The translations under genes and the position numbers were made by a program. Under the pieces are notes generated by a model that saw only the letters and a program-made list of their open reading frames with translations, had not been told where the DNA came from and ran no database searches. Source: Bryum argenteum (lineage: Eukaryota > Streptophyta > Bryopsida > Bryales > Bryaceae). Taken from it: a stretch of DNA of 64,000 nt. Of this stretch, positions 1-10,469 are shown in pieces (position 1 is the stretch's first letter; every line of letters starts with the position of its first letter). The stretch spans positions 18,363,601 to 18,427,600 of the forward strand of contig CM073322.1 in the NCBI GenBank assembly GCA_037043015.1. The letters are read 5' to 3'.

Positions 1-85
1 CCAACTGCTAAAATTAGATAGTTCGCTCTTTCTACTTATTTATTCTTAGTTCTCAAGCCCGGCGAGACAACAACAGAGTTCAATT

Positions 86-159
86 GTCTGGTTAGTGTAG
101 TCGGTTATCACGCTAGTCTCACACACTAGAGGTCCCCAGTTCGAACCTGGGATCAGACA
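86..159 (+). tRNA. tRNA-Val, anticodon CAC
   Basis: The segment folds as a full cloverleaf. The 7-bp acceptor stem (86-92 with 152-158) has one G-T pair. The anticodon stem CTAGT/ACTAG pairs perfectly around loop CTCACAC, giving anticodon CAC, which reads Val GTG codons. The T arm is CCCAG-TTCGAAC-CTGGG, perfectly paired. Internal A box and B box (GTTCGAACC) are present. A CAA motif three bases upstream (81-83) and a run of five T at 160-164 fit plant Pol III initiation and termination. No intron and no encoded CCA. It looks functional. Confidence 0.95.
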
Positions 160-164
160 TTTTT
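160..164 (+). terminator. Pol III terminator of tRNA-Val
   Basis: TTTTT directly after the discriminator base of the tRNA gene, the usual Pol III stop signal. Confidence 0.75.
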
Positions 165-255
165 AAATTTTGCTTGCCATTTCCCTTCCTTCTAAAATGT
201 TCATGTTCTTCTAAAACTTCCACTCGTGTTCATGTTATCTTTTACTTTTTACTTA

Positions 256-414
256 GGGACGCTTTACATGGGGAGTCAAGTCATGAAGAGAAAAATTCTT
301 CCCAATATGATTGGTTCATTTTTTGAACTATAAGTAATGAACTAAATCACATGGAGTGGATTTTTGCGATCCTTTGGTCCCATGACTTCCTTGACTCCCC
401 ATGTAAAGTGTCCC
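256..414. mobile_element. Short MITE, GGGACGCTTTACATGGGG family
   Basis: Terminal inverted repeats of about 24 bp: left end starts GGGACGCTTTACATGGGGAG, right end ends CTCCCCATGTAAAGTGTCCC. The element is 159 bp and has no coding capacity. It shares its ends with 43212-43714 and with a fragment near 22525-22550. The left flank is TTA and the right flank GTA, so the 3-bp target duplication expected for PIF/Harbinger-type MITEs is imperfect here. Confidence 0.75.
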
Positions 415-926
415 GTAGACTAAAAAAAGTGAAATAATGATTTCTAGTTCTAATTTACAATCAAAGTAGTATTGAAGCTAAGCACATAAGTAGTGGTATC
501 ATATGAGAATGTACACGTTGATCAAGATTGTGATATCCCAATTAAACATTCTTTCTCTACAAAAAAGAGGTGGACAGTTTACCTTGCTCTCACAATATAT
601 AAAATGTTTACTTCATTTTATCAAAAAACAATACCTTTACTTATATGTTATTTTCTGTCGTCGAAAATACTTTGAAATTTCATATCATTCAATCAGCATG
701 CCAGACTTGGATGATAAACGTTCATTAAAGAGTGACGGAGAGCACTGAACCCTCAGTTTATCATTCATCAGCTTCCTTTTCCTGCCTATGATACCACAGT
801 GAGCTCACTGTAAAGCAGCGAGCTTCGTCGTCGCAGAATTGCTACTCCTAGCGCAAAATTTTGGACAGAATACCCTCGATTGCGCAGCAGCATATGTTCA
901 TTTTGTGATGCTGAGTTTTTAGAAGC
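415..926. other. Intergenic, 5' flank of the Rpp21-like gene
   Basis: AT-rich sequence leading to the start codon at 927. No gene, repeat or convincing TATA box seen. Short overlapping ORFs here have no recognisable content. Confidence 0.5.
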
Positions 927-2414
927 ATGGGTAAGAAGCGTGGTGGCGGTGGTGGAGGTGGGGGCGGAGGTACACTCGGCTATGGCATGAACAAGAAGCC
1001 TCCTCCGACATCTGGATTGCTGCAACATGGGAAGTCACAGCCGGCGTCGTTGCGGCAACAGTCAGGAAAGGGAGGAGCAGCGACGAACCCACAAACCTTA
1101 AACCCCGGCCAGCAGGCTGCAGCATTGCGAGCTGATCATCTACTGCGCATCGCCACCTGGGCCAGCGCGAATGTTCCCCCTCTCGGCGCTCTAATCGGCG
1201 CCCGCCTCGGTTCCCTGTGCGAAGCTGCCGGCGTCCCTGTCCCTGAAAACCCTCACTCCATCTGCCAAAGGTACTGTAATCGTCCTTTCATCAGATTCGA
1301 CAATATCGTGTTTTCATCAATCTCTGAACCCTAATCTCTAGCTTTTGATGCTCTGTGCGTGCTTTCATCAATCTCTGAACCCTAACTCTTGAGCTTTTGA
1401 TTGTGCTTCCGTAAAACCGTAGCTCGAATTGGTAGGAGTCGGTTAGTTTGACGGGGTGAAGATGATTGCTTGCTGCTTGCATGACGAAATAGGGTTTTGT
1501 GCAGGTGTGAGTCCATAATGCAGGTAGGAGTGAATTGTTCGGTACGCGTTGTGAAAAACAAGAAGGGGAAGTCTAGCATATCCAATTACGTAAATCATAT
1601 TTGCCACTTCTGCAAGCACGGAAACGCGAAACCTGGAACGGTGAAAAAGCACGTGAAGACGAAGATCGCACAGGCAGCAGCGCGTTCAAACCTCAATGTC
1701 TTGGGAGCTTCTCTAACAGACAAACGGACGCCACTGCACGGACCTCCTGTAGAAGAGACATCTTTGCAGAAGCAGCAGATAGTGTCTGCTGGTCCAGAAG
1801 CTGTAGAATCAATTCTCGACAAGGAGCCTCCGATGGGTGTGAAAGTTCCTGAGAGCGAATCTTCTGTTCCTATGGAGACGAGCCAGCAGGGACAAGAAGA
1901 GGCCTCAGAATCTGTTGATATGGAGATTATTGCTGAACAAGATGATGCGAAAGTGGCTCTCGGCATGGAGCCTCTGAACACCATACAGCCTGAACAGGAG
2001 GCTGCAAGGATCCTGGATGTTGCCCTTGCCGAAGAGCCGCTCAAGAACCAGCCTGATCCAGAGAGTGCAACGATTGCTCTTGTCGAGGAGCCTCTGGATC
2101 TTAAGCAAGAGAGTGCTGTTGCTGTGGTCGGGACTACGGAGACAACTCTGCAAGAGTGTCCTGAAGAAAGTTTGCAAGACAAGGAAGTTGTGGACCACAC
2201 TGTGAAGAATGAGCAAGAGGGTGTGAAGCCAAGTCTCAGCAGACTGCCTTTGGATCTCTCATCGAAAAAGAAAAGGAAGAAGAAGAACCAGCAGCACGGA
2301 GTCGCTGAACAGGAGAATCCTCACAAGGGACTTGTAGTGGAAAGTAATGACAATGCCAAGAAGAAGAAGCGCAAAGGCTGGTCGGGTTTGAAAGAGTTGG
2401 TTCCCTTTCCATAG
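927..2414 (+). CDS. RNase P/MRP subunit, Rpp21/Rpr2/SNM1-like
   Basis: Two exons, 927-1270 and 1505-2414, joined AG|G across a 234-nt GT-AG intron; 417 residues. The splice is supported because it restores a zinc-ribbon: C113-x2-C116 from the exon junction and C148-x2-C151 (motif CHFC). This is the Rpr2/Rpp21/SNM1 metal site, which helps RNase P or MRP bind precursor RNA in the nucleus. Before it lies an all-helical stretch (LRADHLLRIATWAS...). The N-terminus is MGKKR followed by ten glycines. The long C-terminal part is acidic and low-complexity, with two lysine clusters (KKKRKKK; KKKKRK) likely to be nuclear signals, and ends in GWSGLKEL, the sort of short conserved end seen in plant homologues. 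The start has no competitor upstream. An AATAAA lies at 2685-2690. The family call is firm; whether the protein serves RNase P, MRP or both cannot be told. Confidence 0.85.
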
Positions 2415-4249
2415 TGATGAGCATCCGAAGATGAGTGTATTTTCTGTCGAAGCAAATCGTTGGAGGATTAGAGCTCTTCTACAATCTGGAAATAATCAGC
2501 ACTGACCAAAATCAGATGCAACACAAACCTTGCAAGAGGTGGACACACATCTGGCGTGCTGTAACTTCAGCATCTGGAGCAAGTCGGTAGACAAGGGACT
2601 TCACCAACAGGTGTGCTATCTCGTCTTTTATCGAGTATTCTGATTGAGTAGCTAACAACTGTCCCTGTGATTTACTTCAGTCGTAATAAACTATATGTAA
2701 TCTAAATTGCATACATTCTTTCACTCACTGGAGATGACGATTAGTGCAACTGACATGGATTGGTGGTTGCTGAATGCAGAAACAGTGTCGTTCATGAAGG
2801 CAACGAATCGCGGCCTGAGAGTCGACTCAAGTTTTGTGTGAAGTGATGCAGCGATGTTGGAGATTCTGGGGAAATCGATGAAACCAATGTGTAAAATCTA
2901 CTCTTAGTTTACAGTGGGAGGAGATTGCCAAGAAATTCACTGTATTGCGATGTTATCCAAGCATGAATGAATATACAGAGTACATCCAGATGTTTTCAGG
3001 TCCATCTGTGTGAGCACCTTCATCATTTTCTGTGGAGATTGTAATCAAACATGAGAATCATATTTGTGAACACCTTTATCATTTTCTGTGGAGATTGTAA
3101 TCAAGCATGAGAATCATATTTGTGAACACCTTCATCATTCTCTGTGGAAATTTTGATCAAACTTTTTACAGTAGAAAGCATGTTGTCAAATCGACTCTTC
3201 AGTTCCATTTGTGTTGGGGAGCTCTGTCTGAAGTCACCTCTGTAGGTAATTAAGCAGATGGACTTACGTCTACCAAGTCACATCCGTAAACATCTCCTTA
3301 GCTTCATGTGCCGTTACTGTATATAGTAAAGTAAATGTGACAGCGACGACATGATTGTACGCCTAAAATACACTGCCGAAAAGTAAGGAAAGAAAAGTGG
3401 GCGGCTAACAGAGTTTGCTTAACGACCAAGGTCAAAATTCTCCGTTCGAAATCCAGCAACGGGATTGCTTCACGTACACTCCAATTGCACAAACATACCA
3501 CCACTCACCACACACAGAATCCATTTGCAAACCTACAAACCGAATATTCACGACTACAACTAGCTCAACAGTGAGCCGCTGATCTTGCATCAAACTCAAA
3601 AGTGAGCACCTGATTTTGCATCATTCTCAAGGCTACGTTGAAGCTGTCTTGATGTGGATTCACACACGTTTCCTCCATTTTGTCTGTACACAATTGGAAG
3701 AGACTTTTTGATGTTTCAGAGCTTCACGATGGGGGGGAAGGTGAAATTGCTAGTGATCGTGCTCACAATCCTGTGCGTGTGTTGGTGCCGTGTATCAATC
3801 GTGACCCCGTAGAGTCGTCGGTGCTGCTATTTCTCTAACTATCCCATGCACGTTGTATAGCCTAACGATTGATCGATGATGCTGTTTTTCATCCTCAAGA
3901 GGAAGAGTCATCAGAGATTTCGAGAGTCGGGTGGTTCGCTTCTTTATCAGGGATCGAGCAATTGCAGCAGATGGGAGGACGCCGCCAATCTGAGACAACA
4001 ATTGCAGCAACGCTACGAACAGTACGTTTGCTTTCAAAAGACGGTTGAATTTGGCGTTGCGTACCTTCGTTGATGAAGTGTCAGTTGAAGTAATAGTTCA
4101 TTTTACTTTTCCGTTTCTATTCCTAGAGACTTTGATCGTTCCTTGTAAGTTTTGTAAGTAACCATGCAGGTGTCGATACTTCTTTGGAAGGATTTTTATT
4201 GTTGCAAGGGGCAACCCTATTGTGGGCACAAGCAGTTTGCTGGAGGAAC
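2415..4249. other. 3' flank and intergenic region
   Basis: Holds the probable 3' UTR and AATAAA (2685-2690) of the Rpp21-like gene, a three-unit tandem repeat (annotated separately), then about 1 kb without recognisable genes leading to the PROPPIN gene. Confidence 0.5.
3009..3160. repeat. Tandem repeat, about 56-bp unit, 3 copies
   Basis: Units begin at about 3009, 3065 and 3121, each opening TGTGA(A/G)CACCTT(C/T)ATCATT. The first two copies are nearly identical and the third is diverged and truncated. Confidence 0.85.
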
Positions 4250-5670
4250 ATGATGCAAGCAGCGGCGGCAACGACGAGTTCGGGTGGCTCCTTCGTGCAT
4301 GTTCCATTACGGCCGTGTATAGTTCCGGAGCGAAAGGAGGTTCTCTACGTGGGGTTTAACCAAAACTACAGCCAATTCTTGTGCGGGACAGAATCAGGGT
4401 TTAAAGCGTACCGCACCGACACGTTCGAGGAGACAGCCTCTCGGTTGAATTGGGGCCAAGGGGGGGTGGCGATCGTGGAGGTTTTGTACAAAACGAAAGA
4501 GTATGCACTTGTGGGCGGAGGCAACAAGCACATCGTCCTCCTGTACGACGAGCGACAGGATTATAAGCATGGCGAGCTCGCTTTTCGAAGCGCGGTGCGC
4601 GCCGTGAGATTGGTGCCCAATTACATCGTCGTGGTCACCGAATTCAAAGTCTATGTCTATGAGTCGGGGCTCAGGAAGATTTATGAATTCGAAACCCTGA
4701 GTAACATCCAGGGCGTGGTGGCAACCGCCGCGCCGAATTCCATGGACCCCAGCGCGAATATCCTGGCCTGCTTGAGCCATCAACGAACAGGGGAAGTTCG
4801 TATCAAAAAATTTAATCGGAGAGGAAGTTATTACATCCAAGCTCATGAGGAGCCTCTTGCCTTTCTGGCTTTGAACTCCTCTGGCACCTTGCTTGCTACT
4901 GCCAGCACCCGCGGCACCATCATCAACATCTTTCGCACTGCGGATGGAACCAAGCTCCAAGAGGTGCCTCTCGCTCCATCCATCAATCAGTTCTCCATCC
5001 CAGCAATCTCAGCAGTTTGTATTGATGATTTTTGTGTGTGCAGTTGCGAAGGGGAGGGGATCCAGCAGTCATTTACAGCATAGCATTCTCGGTGAACTCA
5101 CGATGGCTTGCACTTTCAAGCTCCAAAGACACAGTGCATGTGTTTGCTATCAAAGCAGAGGAGCAGCAGCCTTCTACAAAGCTTATGGCATCTGAAAGTG
5201 GAAGCCGTCGTTTCTTTCGAACTTTGTCTTCTGCTGCTGCAACTGCAGGATCATCACTCTCCTTTGTCAAAGGTACTCATCTTCCACATCATGTATCTTC
5301 GGGTTTGAGTCACATTGCATTACGCTTACAGAACCTATTGATTGTGTCAGGGATGATGCCCAGTTTATTCATCTCGGAGCGCTCGCTTTGCCAATTCCGG
5401 TTGCCGAAACAATCTCGTGCCAAAGTGGGGTTCGGCTTAGAGAAGAACACAATTGTAATTGTCTGTACAGATGGGAGGTGAGTGCAGGATGGCTCTTACA
5501 TCTGCAAAGCACTCAAATTCATTGATGGTGAGCTTTTGTATGATGTCTTTTAGTCTTTTGTTAAGTACTGACGATATGATGGTGTGTGTCTGAGCAGTTT
5601 GTACAAGTGCTCATTCGATCCTGTAAAAGGGGGACCCTGTCGATTACTGCAGGATTTCTACTTCCCATAG
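4250..5670 (+). CDS. ATG18: Autophagy PROPPIN, ATG18/WIPI-like WD40 protein
   Basis: Four exons: 4250-4963, 5044-5272, 5351-5477, 5598-5670; 380 residues, a normal PROPPIN length. These beta-propellers bind PI3P/PI(3,5)P2 on the phagophore and endosome and act in autophagosome formation. The diagnostic L/FRRG phosphoinositide-binding motif appears as LRRG (239-242), right after the first intron is removed. It is preceded by the blade motif LATASTRGT and followed by IYSIAFSVNSRWLALSSSK and VHVFAI. A serine-rich loop, then SSLSFVKG, a conserved mid-family segment, leads to a short last blade (CSFDP). The start is the first in-frame ATG (ATGATG at 4250); an upstream in-frame stretch lacks ATG, so a 5' UTR exon is possible. 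Intron 2 (78 nt) is in frame and stop-free. Which plant ATG18 subgroup it belongs to is not resolved. Confidence 0.9.
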
Positions 5671-7341
5671 AAGTGGGGACATGGCGTCAGAGATACGTAT
5701 ACTACAACAAGGTTACTCTACTTGTGAAATACACAAAGTGAAATCGACACAAGACACAATAGAACGTGGAAATTACATGAGTCAAGTGCAAGGAACTGAA
5801 GCACTCATCTTCCATGGGAAGGGACCAGTTTTTTCCATTAGGTCATTTGACGTTCATACATATACAAGTCATATACAATTTTAGCAAAATTGGACCCCCA
5901 GATACTCCACAATAGTGAGGTCTGTGGAGGGAACTGTACATAATTGGGGCAGTGAAATTGAAGCCCCCAAACCGTGGTTCTTTGTGCAATAGCTTTAGGG
6001 TACTGCGAGTTGAAAGGTTTGCTCTTGGGACTCGGGTTTTTTGACATGCAAAAAGATTGGTGTGTATGTGACTACATTTTTTTCAAGAAAAGAGAAGACT
6101 GAAGTGTATTTAACTGGATTTTTCCATCATGAATGTTATGTGATAAGTACTCCACGTTGTCCTTACGCTTTTTAAAATCAAAACAAGGAAATCATGTAGG
6201 CGTTTTATTTACCCTGGAATTTAGTAAGTTCGAATTATCACGTAATTGTGATGTAGAACTCTGTCTTCATTCAAACCCTGTCTTCTTTTCCTACATACCA
6301 TGAACTTGAATGAGTATTGTCCTTTTCCCCAGATACCATGGATTTGAATGAGTATGGTCCTTTTTCCCAGATACTATGGTTTTGAAAGAGTACCGTTGTA
6401 TGCTGATAGAAGAACTAGAAAAACCTTCATGGATTATTCATATGTAGGACGTTGGTTCTTTACACAATCGAATCAGCCAGTGAGTGAAGGTCGTTCACCT
6501 TCGACCACATGGGTTTGTGCTTTACACAATCAAACCACCCAGTGAGTGAAGGTCGTTCAACTTAGACCACATGGGTTTTAGTGAAATTCAAGGTTGAAAG
6601 TCAGCTGAGCTTTGATCATTTTCCCGTTAGTGATTGGGGCACGCTATTGGAGGTTCTATTATGCCATGAGCAATGTTGAAAGTATCCAACAAAATCAGAA
6701 AAGTATTGCAAATCAAGTTTCGTTTTTGGAGATGAAACTAGACACAAAACAATCATTACAAGACTAAAGTTAAAACTGAAAACTAAGATGATTTCAATGC
6801 CTGTGCAATCCACTCGCCGGCAGCGACCATACGGTCACAGGGTCCATTACGGGTTAATATACATTCAACGACAAATATGCTACATTATGACTCTAGTCCC
6901 ATGCACACAAATAAGAGATTTTGGTACGTCAATACACATGATAATAAATACCTTCAATCCGCTTGGAAGTATGAAATGAATGTGTATAAATGTGCTTAAA
7001 ACTCCGCTCTCTCAATGTCCGAGTGTACAACAATAATGCCTACAGACTAAATGCTAACGAGTTTGGTATGCTTATCAAAATCTCACTAATAGGAAACTCT
7101 GACTCAAGATGTCTCAGTCCTTCACAGATTGATATTGATCCAACAAGGCACGATTGCAATGACTCGCTCCACTGCCAAGACATACGAACACATACATGAC
7201 TGAAGTGCAGAGCATCTCCCACTGTGCAAATGCAAATGAAAATGGTAGTCAAGGGACATCTTTGCCGAACTGTATGCACCAGAATCTGATTTACGTGCAG
7301 GAATCATAAAGGTTCCAGAAAAGTAAATGATTCTCTCGTCA
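5671..7341. other. Intergenic between two convergent genes
   Basis: 3' flanks of the PROPPIN gene (left) and SUMO protease (right). Contains a short degenerate repeat around 6300-6375 and the 62-bp tandem duplication annotated below. No further gene recognised. Confidence 0.5.
6458..6581. repeat. Tandem duplication, 62-bp unit x2
   Basis: Two adjacent copies starting CTTTACACAATC at 6458 and 6520, both containing AGTGAGTGAAGGTCGTTCA and ending CCACATGGGTTT. Confidence 0.85.
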
Positions 7342-10300
7342 CTACGTAGCCTTGTTCTGCAATATTTCGTACACTGTTCTTTTCCGAAAATACTCCATGT
7401 GTGCCTGACGAAGAAAACGGAGAACCACAGTTCAATGACTTGACAAGCTCTCCTACCATACCATAAATCAAAAGTAATAAAAGCATCAGTCATTCGAAGA
7501 GCGTTGAAATACCTGATTGAAAGATAATGAACCTCCCCGGCTGTGAAAATCAGCGTACTTCAACATGAACATACCACAGTCACACCTGAAACACCAAGGT
7601 TCATACTGTGTCAAGACAAATATAGCTGAAGTTGGCTGCAGTCAAGTAGCCTCGTAAATAATGCTCACATTGTGCAGTAAGAAAGTCGGCACCCTTCTCA
7701 AATACATACCCATTCAGCTGTTCTGGAATGTCTTTTGGAAAAACGTGTTCCCAGTTGCTCACATCCCAAATGCGGTTGTTCTTGTCCTTAGCCTCGTCTG
7801 CAATGTACTTCGCCTGATAAAAACAAAACCCCCAGATTTCATTCCGATTCCAAAGAAAATCTAGTGGAAACAAATATATAGTTCTCGAACTAGGCGCGAC
7901 TGCACGATAATCTTTCATCACCCATTTCCGATGCTTGACACCAAAACATGCTAAAGCACACAGAAGGCACGGACTGAGAAGATGGGATCATTCAAACAAA
8001 AAACTTGCCTTCCGAAGGATTGACTTCTTGACTCTAATCTAAGACATCACGTAACAGATGATAATGCGTTAAGTACTCACAAGAACTTTCAAGACATTCT
8101 CATCACGACCATTCAAAGAATCGAGATATTCGAATCTCTTATCCCGTATATTGATGACGGCCAAGCACCAGTGAATATCTTGGTGAATTGGAACCAGAAT
8201 CTGCACAGGGAAACACAACCTCGTTAAACTCGAGTATTCATCCTCATACCAATCGGGCATGAACCCAAGTGAAACAAAACAGCTCGACTTCAATAATGAA
8301 ATCGGGTGCTGTTAAGCAAGAACTACAGTATATTTCCAGCATAGGAATTACCTTATCACAATCTATGAGACTGTAACCAATTTTCTTCTGTGTCGTCCAC
8401 CTTCGGACCGATTTGTAATCATAACTCCGCTTATCCTTAAAAAGCTGCGTAACATTTACAGTATAAACTTACAGTTCACGAGGAAAATGATGTACTAGCA
8501 TGTAGGCAAATAAAGGCATAAGATGACTATGTTGTCACGACGCTATGATCAGTACCTTGTTGTAGAAGAAAGTATTGAAAAAGTGACATTTTAAAAATTT
8601 GTCAGGTTCCCGAGTTTCCCTTTCCTTCATAAGCTCCATATACACATTAATCACCTGCACAATTTCACGCATACTCAAGTTTAATGACTTCTCACTCTGA
8701 TCAAATCTACTTGATATCACTTACAGAAACTACAGTAAATACATGATCCAATCTCAAGTCGCTTACTTCATCGTTCAACCAGGCACCCGGTAGCAAACAT
8801 CTTATGATATTCCTTGTCACCTCGATGTTTGTCTCCTTGTGGAATGCGAGTACCTCATTCCTGTAGATATCAAATGGTAATTTTCAATATCAAGAACGAC
8901 AAGTCCCGACCAGCTACGTGCTGAGAAGATCACTTATGTAATGCACTTCCATAGAAAGAAATAATCAATCGGAAGCAGCACCTGTCTCCTCCACTGAAAG
9001 CCTCTTCGACAGTCTGCTTGGCTTCATCGGTCAAGGGTTTTAAAGCTTCAATCTGTGGGGGCAGATAGACCATCCAGAAGTATTAAATTGGGAACATGCC
9101 ATCCTTGAATTTCCATTGCCCCCAGAACAAGAACGTTTAGCGGCGAGTTTATACATTGGACTTCGCATATATAAATCCTAGACCAATATATGGATAATTT
9201 TCTTAAACAATTATTCGATGAACGTGAAATGCCATAGTTGCATATACTTCACGCTGACACGGTTCGCTGAAGTGGCCATTCTACAATGAATAAGCACACT
9301 AGGACTTGGACTCCAGCAAGAACATGATCCAACTTGGAAACTAGAGAAACAAATTGCAGCACTGCAGAATGTCATGATACCATTGCGTAAAGGCGACATA
9401 CCACTACTTCCTTTTTACTTGATTCTCTTTCTTTCCCGAATCTTATTCCTTCCTCCCGTCGAATTTGTAATCGGGAAAACTCTTCAGCAACAGATGCCGT
9501 TACATTGTCTTTAAATTTCCTCCGTAACTTCCAGGCAGGATTTAGAGCCTTCTCTTTAAGCGATACCCAACTTTCTTTCCCCTTATCTTCCTTCGAATCA
9601 TGTGCTTCATCATCATCATCATCAAGCAACTCAATAGATGCAGCAACAGGCTGGGAGCTCGATTCAGGAGCTGACCCTGTTGCCTGCAGCTCTTCGTCGG
9701 GCTTAGCAGCATCCTCATGAAAGGTTCTGGTCAAAACTCGAGTGACCTCATTAGGCGTGTGTAACTTCGAGTGACCTCCACCGCTTTGCGACTTCGCATC
9801 TAGAACATCATGAATGTCGTCGAGATTCATCGGCCCCTGCTGCAAATTACTCCCTCGTCTTCTCATTCTTTCCAAAGCTGTGAATGCCGGAGATTTACCA
9901 TTCGAGCTCAGAGGAATCAAAGAATTCACAGTGTGTGCCACACGCTTAAAATCCTCCAACTCACGCTTAGCATAATAACTTTGATGATATGATTGGGTGC
10001 GTCCAACTCTAAAATTCAGCCCAATACGTGGTCTTCCTACTCTATCAAGGGCATCTTCCGCTAACGTAGCTGAGTTATCAAGCTTCGCAAACCACATCGA
10101 GCTCTGCATTAATTCTTGCTTCACCCCCTCGTATTTTTCTCTCGTAAACCTAACCTGAGGGGGAGTGCCGAAACCTCGAGATGGTTGATCCTGCCAAGCT
10201 GCTGGTAAAGGAGTTCTCACTGTATTATATCTGAAGCCGTATCCAGCTGAAAACTCTGTTTTGCCAGGAACGTCCGGCTCCCACTTGAACGTAGAAACTG

Positions 10301-10469
10301 TCTTCTTCTCAGTCCGCAATCGCTTCTCAAATGGCGGTGTCACCATCTCGCTACCATTAGCCAGTCCAAAATTCGTAAAAGGAGCAAAAGGACTATTTCT
10401 CCACGAAGGGCTCATCTCAGACTGCTTACTATACACTCGCTTCCGGGTAGCTGATTCAGTCATTGCCAT
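7342..10469 (-). CDS. ULP1: Ulp1/ESD4-like SUMO protease
   Basis: Nine exons in minus-strand order: 10469-9402, 9052-8982, 8860-8767, 8654-8556, 8444-8352, 8200-8081, 7813-7710, 7585-7513, 7404-7342; 594 residues. All joins keep frame. The C-terminal C48 peptidase domain removes SUMO from nuclear targets and matures SUMO precursors. Its triad is visible: H485 (QDIHWC), D502 (EYLDSLNG) and C553 (DCGMF), with oxyanion Gln Q547 exactly six residues before Cys as in yeast Ulp1. Substrate-channel motifs (GAWLNDE; FFNTFFYNK) are present, and the end reads MEYFRKRTVYEIL. Exon 1 encodes a long basic then acidic N-terminus, typical of ESD4-class regulatory regions. One oddity is C551 where the family usually has Tyr (NGYDCG becomes NGCDCG). 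Upstream DNA and part of exon 1 are duplicated at 13439-15892. Confidence 0.93.

Noticed and set aside
1595-2200. 201-codon minus-strand ORF
   Set aside because: Shadow of the acidic repeat region of the Rpp21-like gene.
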